Source: Erythroxylum novogranatense (Eukaryota; Streptophyta; Magnoliopsida; Malpighiales; Erythroxylaceae). From it: a DNA stretch of 64,000 nucleotides. The stretch spans positions 84,494,964 to 84,558,963 of the forward strand of contig CM057228.1 in assembly GCA_029891385.1 (NCBI GenBank). The letters are read 5' to 3'. The translations under genes and the position numbers were made by a program. The notes beneath the pieces are model-generated. The model was given only the letters and a program-made list of their open reading frames with translations, was not told where the DNA came from and ran no database searches. Below, in pieces: positions 58,551 through 64,000 of this stretch (positions are counted from its first letter, which is position 1; every line of letters begins with the position of its first letter).

Positions 58551-58555
58551 CATAT

Positions 58556-61020
58556 CTTTGGGTATAATTGTTTTCCTTTATAGGATTTAACCACATGTAA
58601 CTCTTAGAAAGGCTGTAATTTGGAGCTAAAGATTGAAGTAAGGTGTGTGTATGCTCGCGCTTTGGCATAATAATCATTTAAGTAGCAAGGCCAGATGGAT
58701 GTCTTTTAGGGGTAAGGCAAGAAACAAAAGTAATTCTTTGGTTTAAAAATTAAAATTTTTATGTTAAATAAATAAGAAAATAGTCTTTTCCACATTAGGT
58801 AGGTGGGTGGGTGGGTGTGAATAAATAGGCAAGTAAGTAATAGTCATAAATTAGATGAAGCTATTTAGGTTTAGGATAGGAGTTAGTGGCTTTCAAAGGA
58901 GATTGACTCTTTTCACGCTTCCAATGTTTAAAAAGAAAAAAGAAAAAAGAAAAAAGAGTGACACAAACGAAAAGGCAGTAAAGAGATAAGAAGAAAATCT
59001 CATAAATAATGTAATTCTTCCCTTGTGGTAAATACCTTCTTATTTGCCCAAAAGTCCTACTCCTACTCTTCTAAAAGTATTTCTTGCATGTGGTTTTATA
59101 ATTCCATTGGCTCCAGAGGTTGTATAATTGTGAACATTGGATAGCTACAGCTTGAGAATATACAATAAATGAGATCCAGATCGAGAAAATTGAATTAATA
59201 GGTAGAAATCAATCATGTTGCTTATCTTCATGTTGTTGTTGTGGAATAAAATGACAACTTGCTTAGACTCAGTGATGTTGACATTGGAAATTAGCCTTAC
59301 AAATTTCAATATTTACACAAGACACTAGGAAATAACCCTTCAAAAACTCTTTTACAAGGCTTAACTTGCTACAATCACAATATTGCCTCTTTTTTTTTTT
59401 TTTTTGCTAAAGGACATTAGACCATGACTTTCGGATGAGGAGCCTTGTGAGGCTGCTAATGTTCTAATTAACACTATAATTAGGTTGATAAAGGTTAGCT
59501 TTCATATATGAACAACAACAAACTAGTACTATCTTTATCTCGAAAAAAGAAAATATATAAGCAAAACAAAACAGTGATTTTGTTAATGTATAAGTAAAAT
59601 AAGTTTTAAATTTTAATCTAAACAACACTATACAAATTAGTGAATGATTTCAAGTTGAAATTATCAAAATCATGTCTAGTCATATAAAATTGAATTTAAT
59701 GTTTCAATCCATCAATTTTAAATTATTTTTATAACTTCTTCCAATTTATGTTTGGTAAATTCATCTAATTAAATAGATTTTGTTCATCCTCTTAATCTTA
59801 CTTCATTTCAGAGTTGAGATCAATTAAAAGATCACAATAAAGTTTTTTAAATTGGAAAAAAATCTATTTTGACCTTCCAATTGTGACTTTAAGTATACTT
59901 AAATTCTTTAATACTTTTTATTAAATTAATCTCAAACTTATATTTTATTTTCAAATAAGCTCACATTTTATCAGCTCATTGAGCGTGTGCCTTATTATTT
60001 GACGTGACATGCAAGTGTTATATTTGGTTAGTGCATTGACTTCCTTAATTTTACATTACATAAATAACGAAATAATTTGTTTGTTTTTTTCGTTCAACTC
60101 AACTGGCAATCTTATCTTAATCCTCTCTTTTGTGACATCAATTATTTTGCTCTTTACTTATTTGTGTTAGTGAAATAATGAAATAGCACCAAATAAAATA
60201 AGAATAGCTTATTTGGAAATGTAAGGTGTTATGAAAATCACTATCCTAGGTAGAAAATTCCCCCTCTACAGTGTAACATGACAATGGGATCTGATCCCAG
60301 GATTAACTCCTCCTCCACCAACCTCGGTGCACGACAAAAGGGTATAGTAGGATCGGTCTTTGAGAATTAAAAATATAGAAAAAACATATAATAGAAAAGA
60401 TAAGAAAATTTGTGTGCAAAAGTGTCTGTCTGCGGGAAGGAAAAATGTATGTGCTGTATGGAGAAAATAGAAAAACACGACAACAGGGATAACAACCAAA
60501 AATAGAGCAGATACATGAGATTTATAAACAGTAGAGAGGCATTCTTTTAATGTGTATTAAAGTAAAAGGAATGTTTGGTAATAATAATAAATATATGAGC
60601 TTTATGGTCATTATGAAGGGCATAAAAAATGTATAACTTAATGGCAGCAAAAGGTATGATTTGCAGAGGTAATAGACAACTAGTAAATGTAAGACTTAAA
60701 GAAAATAGGCTCGTACAGTGAGGTGCGCACGTTTGTGTGATATTCATACCCTCCTCAAAAGACTTGATTCAAAGTCTCAAAAAACAATCTAGTATATAAA
60801 CTAGGTGAAAGTACCTTACTCTTTTAATGTGGGACACAAACCAAAGCAAGAAAGATATGTTCCAAGTTTTGTAACAACACCAATAGTCACCCACTTGAGT
60901 CAAAACTTGAGAAAAAAATTGTAACAATTGAGGAGAAAGATAGGAGAATAGCAAATTGAACTACGTCTTGAACCTAGTGTCTAAGAAAATTAGAGACAAC
61001 ATCTGCTAGAGAAATAAACA
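58556..61020. other. Intergenic AT-rich DNA with microsatellites
   Basis: No gene is supported. Simple repeats: GGTG-rich 'aggtaggtgggtgggtgggtg' region at 58797-58819, an AAAAAAG-type repeat at 58926-58958, and a poly-T run at 59390-59404. Short open frames (for example 60266-60499) lack domains. Confidence 0.6.
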
Positions 61021-64000
61021 ACCTTAAGATGCCCTGGTTCGATGGTTGTTTTAAAGAGATGGCCCAAATGCTCTCATAGGAAGGTGACTACCCCCCATAA
61101 TCATATAGGTGAGTCCATCAAGTGTGTACTACTCACACCACCCAAACTTGGGTTATGGAACTCATTAAGGGTTAAACTGTCTAACCTCATCAAACACAAT
61201 AAAATCATACTAAAGGATGCAATTCAACAATTGAATGTGTATCAGTATTATTCCACAAACAAACTACAAGTAAGTAGTCACCACATAATTTCATTTGACC
61301 TATTGAATTTCGTTTCCCAAGACGGGTTTCCATCACAAAGTTACAACATAATTGGGCTCAACCCCATCCCTTTGGCATGCTCTGAAACTGGTTTCCTACT
61401 CAAAGCTTTTATGTTTAATTAAAGTATAGACAATTTTATGTCTCAATCTGATATGTTTATTTTTACCATTATATGCCTTGTTCTTGGCAACTTGAATGGT
61501 AGCTTGCGAATCATAATAAAGGAACACAAAAGGAATCACTACAAGATCTATTTTAGGGTTCATATAATCTAAGTACCAATTAAAGTTTAATTCATAATTA
61601 TAACATCAAGATTAAAGGAAAATATAAAACTAAAAGAACAATGGTGGGATCCCATTTAATCTTCATTAAATCCACCTTATATTTATGAAAATCCACTCCA
61701 AAATATGTTTTCTTACTTGTGATTAATTCTTTTTATCATTCTAGGCCATCAATTTCTGTTTTCCCTAACCTATTATAAACCTTCTACATACTCCCCTTTT
61801 TTTTGTTTTGCCCTTTAAATGGTAAAGAAATTAGGGTTTCTAGACTAGACATGATCAGTAACATGACCATGTGTATGACCTGCCCCTTAATCTTACTTCA
61901 ACCTTTAAAATTGAGAAGAAACAAGGTCTTAAAGAGCTATAAAACATCTGCACGACCATGTAGACTTACATAAGCACAACCTAGATAGCATCAATTTTTC
62001 CACTTTTGTCCCTGTTTCATCCTAATTCTTCTCCTTTCTATATATGAAGGCAAATAAAACCTAAAGACAAAATGGAAACAAGGTAAGTACCAAAAACAAT
62101 ATGAAAATCATAAATAAATAAGCAAAATGATTCAAATATGAGATTAAAAATATAATCTATTTAGTATCTATCAAACTCTACCATACTTAAACATTTGCTT
62201 ATCCTCAAGTAAATCAACTTCATTGCTCTCAACTAATAAGAAACATCTTTAGGAAAGCATTAAACAAAAAGATAATATCTTCAAGATTCTCTATTATTCG
62301 TTCACTTGCAAAGTTCATTAAACTGTTAAGCTCTTAGTCACTTGCATCAAATTATAAATCAATCCAATTCACTCCATTCCACTTACTACATAAAGTGAAA
62401 ATATATAAGAAAAGTGTTAAAACCTTTAAACACTTTCATACCCTTTATTAAAAACAAAACACTAAATTTAAATAACATAGGAGTATTTATAAGCTTGTTT
62501 GAAAAGTTACATAGCCTTTTTACGCGAGAGTAAAAATCTTGTCATTAATAACCCTCAGTTACTCAACTAGGTCACTATCTCAAATGGCTACTAGGACCAC
62601 TCTTTAAATTTTACCTTTTTATTGGTACAAAGCCAAATGATGAAATTATTTATGCTCACTTGTTAACATACTACTTTTTCCTTTTTATACACGAAGTAAT
62701 AAAAATGTTAAAAAATTTACTTTTAACTCAGTACATATATAAATTATACATGAAGTATTATAACACAAATCAAGTGTCCATTTTTAAAATTAATGAACTA
62801 AATTAAAATCAACTTAATCATTTACCTAAACAAATCAAATCACAATCACAACCGAACTTATAATGAATCATCTTGATCAACATTGTTTAAAAAAATTCCT
62901 GAATGATCTATTTAAATTTAGTGTCAATTATAAATTAACTATAAGTGTGTGGCATAGCTATAGCTAGTACCAACAAGTATGGGTCAATCCCATGAAGACG
63001 ATGCATACTAGTAGTTACCATTATTCTATTATTTAGTCTAAAGATTGGATTTTAATTTTAATTAAAGGAAATAAAACTTAAGAAAATAAAATAAAATTAG
63101 CAACAAGATTGAACAAAGAAATAATGTATCATTTGGGAAAGAGTCGATATCAGAAATTGGTGTCTAGGTTTGAACCCCCATAAAAGCCCTTAACTAATTG
63201 ATCTTTTCTTATGCAATTGTTTTAGATCGTGGAGGTTCTTATGGTATGCCAATAGATCACTCCTGAGTTTAATAATAACGAACTCTAAGATTATCAACCG
63301 AATTAATTAAGCTAAAGTTTATAGATTTGCTTTACCAATTTGTGAATCCCAATACTAGGTTTGACAGTGATCCAAAGGATTTATGTCTTCCTATCTCTAG
63401 TTTTACAATAAACCCCTTCCAATTTTGGTGGATCTATTCACAAAAAGAATTTCTCAATCTCTATATTATGAAATTAAATTATGTTCTAATATTTTGGATC
63501 TATTAGAACATAAATTAAACAGGTAATTAGATCACAATATATCAATCTAAATGACTGTATTAATAAAAGAGTCAAAACATATTATAGTACAAAACTAGGG
63601 TTCATCTAACTTAGACACCAAAAGAATTTAGTTACATATGATATAACACAAAATCAAACATAAATAGAATGAAAAATGAATTAAAACAATGACTTCATAA
63701 TTATAATTCTCCCTTTTTGTCTTCTATCGAATGTTCTTATAAGGTAAAAGTTTGATTTTGTATTCCAATGGATCTTTCGATGATTTCTTCATATTTTCCA
63801 CTTCTCTAATTCAAAATTGCCAATCTTTGGCTCTACAATAGCCTCCTAATATCTGATCCCCCTTTTGCCTCCAAAGATGTCTTTTTATAGTAATTTTTAG
63901 GAATTTGGGTGATGTATGGTCTAGTAAATTGTCGTGTACTAGAATATGTATAACCCAAAATACCTAGAATCTGCAATTCTACACGCCTGTATTCCTTTTT
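61021..64000. other. Intergenic AT-rich DNA, possible retroelement debris
   Basis: A 126-codon open frame at 61042-61422 (+) has no domain I recognise and no clear gene context. Around 62960-62990 the text 'caagtatgggtcaatcccatgaag' resembles a phrase common in old plant retroelements, but I cannot classify it. No LTR pair, RNA gene or conserved exon was found. Confidence 0.4.

Larger units (their letters stand above)
14806..58555 (-). mobile_element. Element B: minus-strand chromovirus-type Gypsy element hosting the nest
   Basis: Target-site duplication CATAT at 14806-14810 and 58551-58555. The element's own parts are: 3' LTR 14811-15628; pol 15629-17428 and 21745-23300; gag about 23470-24694; leader to about 25077; right end of the 5' LTR 57998-58550. 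A solo LTR (17429-21739) interrupts pol, and element C (about 25078-57997) sits in the 5' LTR. The LTR starts TGATACAACC and ends ...ATATCA (minus strand). Order gag, PR, RT, RNH, INT is Ty3/Gypsy. The sequence style (GDDTTN end, 'FEPGD', '[11 protein letters not shown]') suggests a chromovirus; CRM, Reina or Galadriel lineage was not resolved. Confidence 0.85.

Noticed and set aside
58797..58819. Possible G-quadruplex
   Set aside because: Only three runs of GGG with flanking GG; ordinary GGTG microsatellite.
61042..61422. 126-codon ORF
   Set aside because: No domain or codon pattern that I recognise and no splice or promoter context; kept only as a note.

Overview
The window is nuclear DNA of a flowering plant, most likely a eudicot. 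It is AT-rich, has spliced genes with GT-AG introns, and is dominated by plant-type LTR retrotransposons (Ty3/Gypsy Tat and chromovirus lineages, Ty1/Copia SIRE-like). There are no bacterial features and no CRISPR arrays. The only convincing host gene is the 3' part of a DEAD-box RNA helicase (1-2836, + strand, seven exons, all introns phase 0).

Layout: 1-2836 helicase; 2837-4926 3' flank and intergenic DNA; 4927-14742 a decayed Tat-lineage Gypsy element, visibly more GC-rich than its surroundings, with an antisense ORF and its own TATA box between pol and the 3' LTR; 14811-58550 one very large nest of retrotransposons; 58556-64000 AT-rich intergenic DNA with microsatellites and no gene I can support.

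The nest resolves into layers, most with exact 5-bp target-site duplications (TSDs). B, a minus-strand chromovirus (TSD CATAT), was entered by a 4.3-kb solo LTR (TSD TAAAA). Its 5' LTR was entered by C, a minus-strand Tekay-type chromovirus. The RT gene of C was entered by E, a solo LTR (TSD TTGAC). E was entered by F, a non-coding LARD-like element with 4.3-kb LTRs (TSD GTCCC). The 3' LTR of F was entered by G, a minus-strand SIRE-like Copia element (TSD TCTTA). Reading frames and LTR sequences resume across each insertion, so the relative order B, then C, E, F, G is readable from the sequence.

The most unusual signals are these. (1) Each of four different LTR types in the nest (C, E, F, G) carries its own short self-complementary CG-containing word, repeated mostly at about 19-23 bp. 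(2) In G, eight copies of a 10-bp palindrome lie upstream of the LTR TATA box, and a second cluster with 21-22 bp pitch lies upstream of an extra ORF 3' of pol. (3) That extra ORF (about 438 codons with one in-frame stop) has a coiled-coil C-terminus and occupies the env-like position of SIRE elements. All functional statements about these are inference; the positions and repeats are read directly from the sequence.
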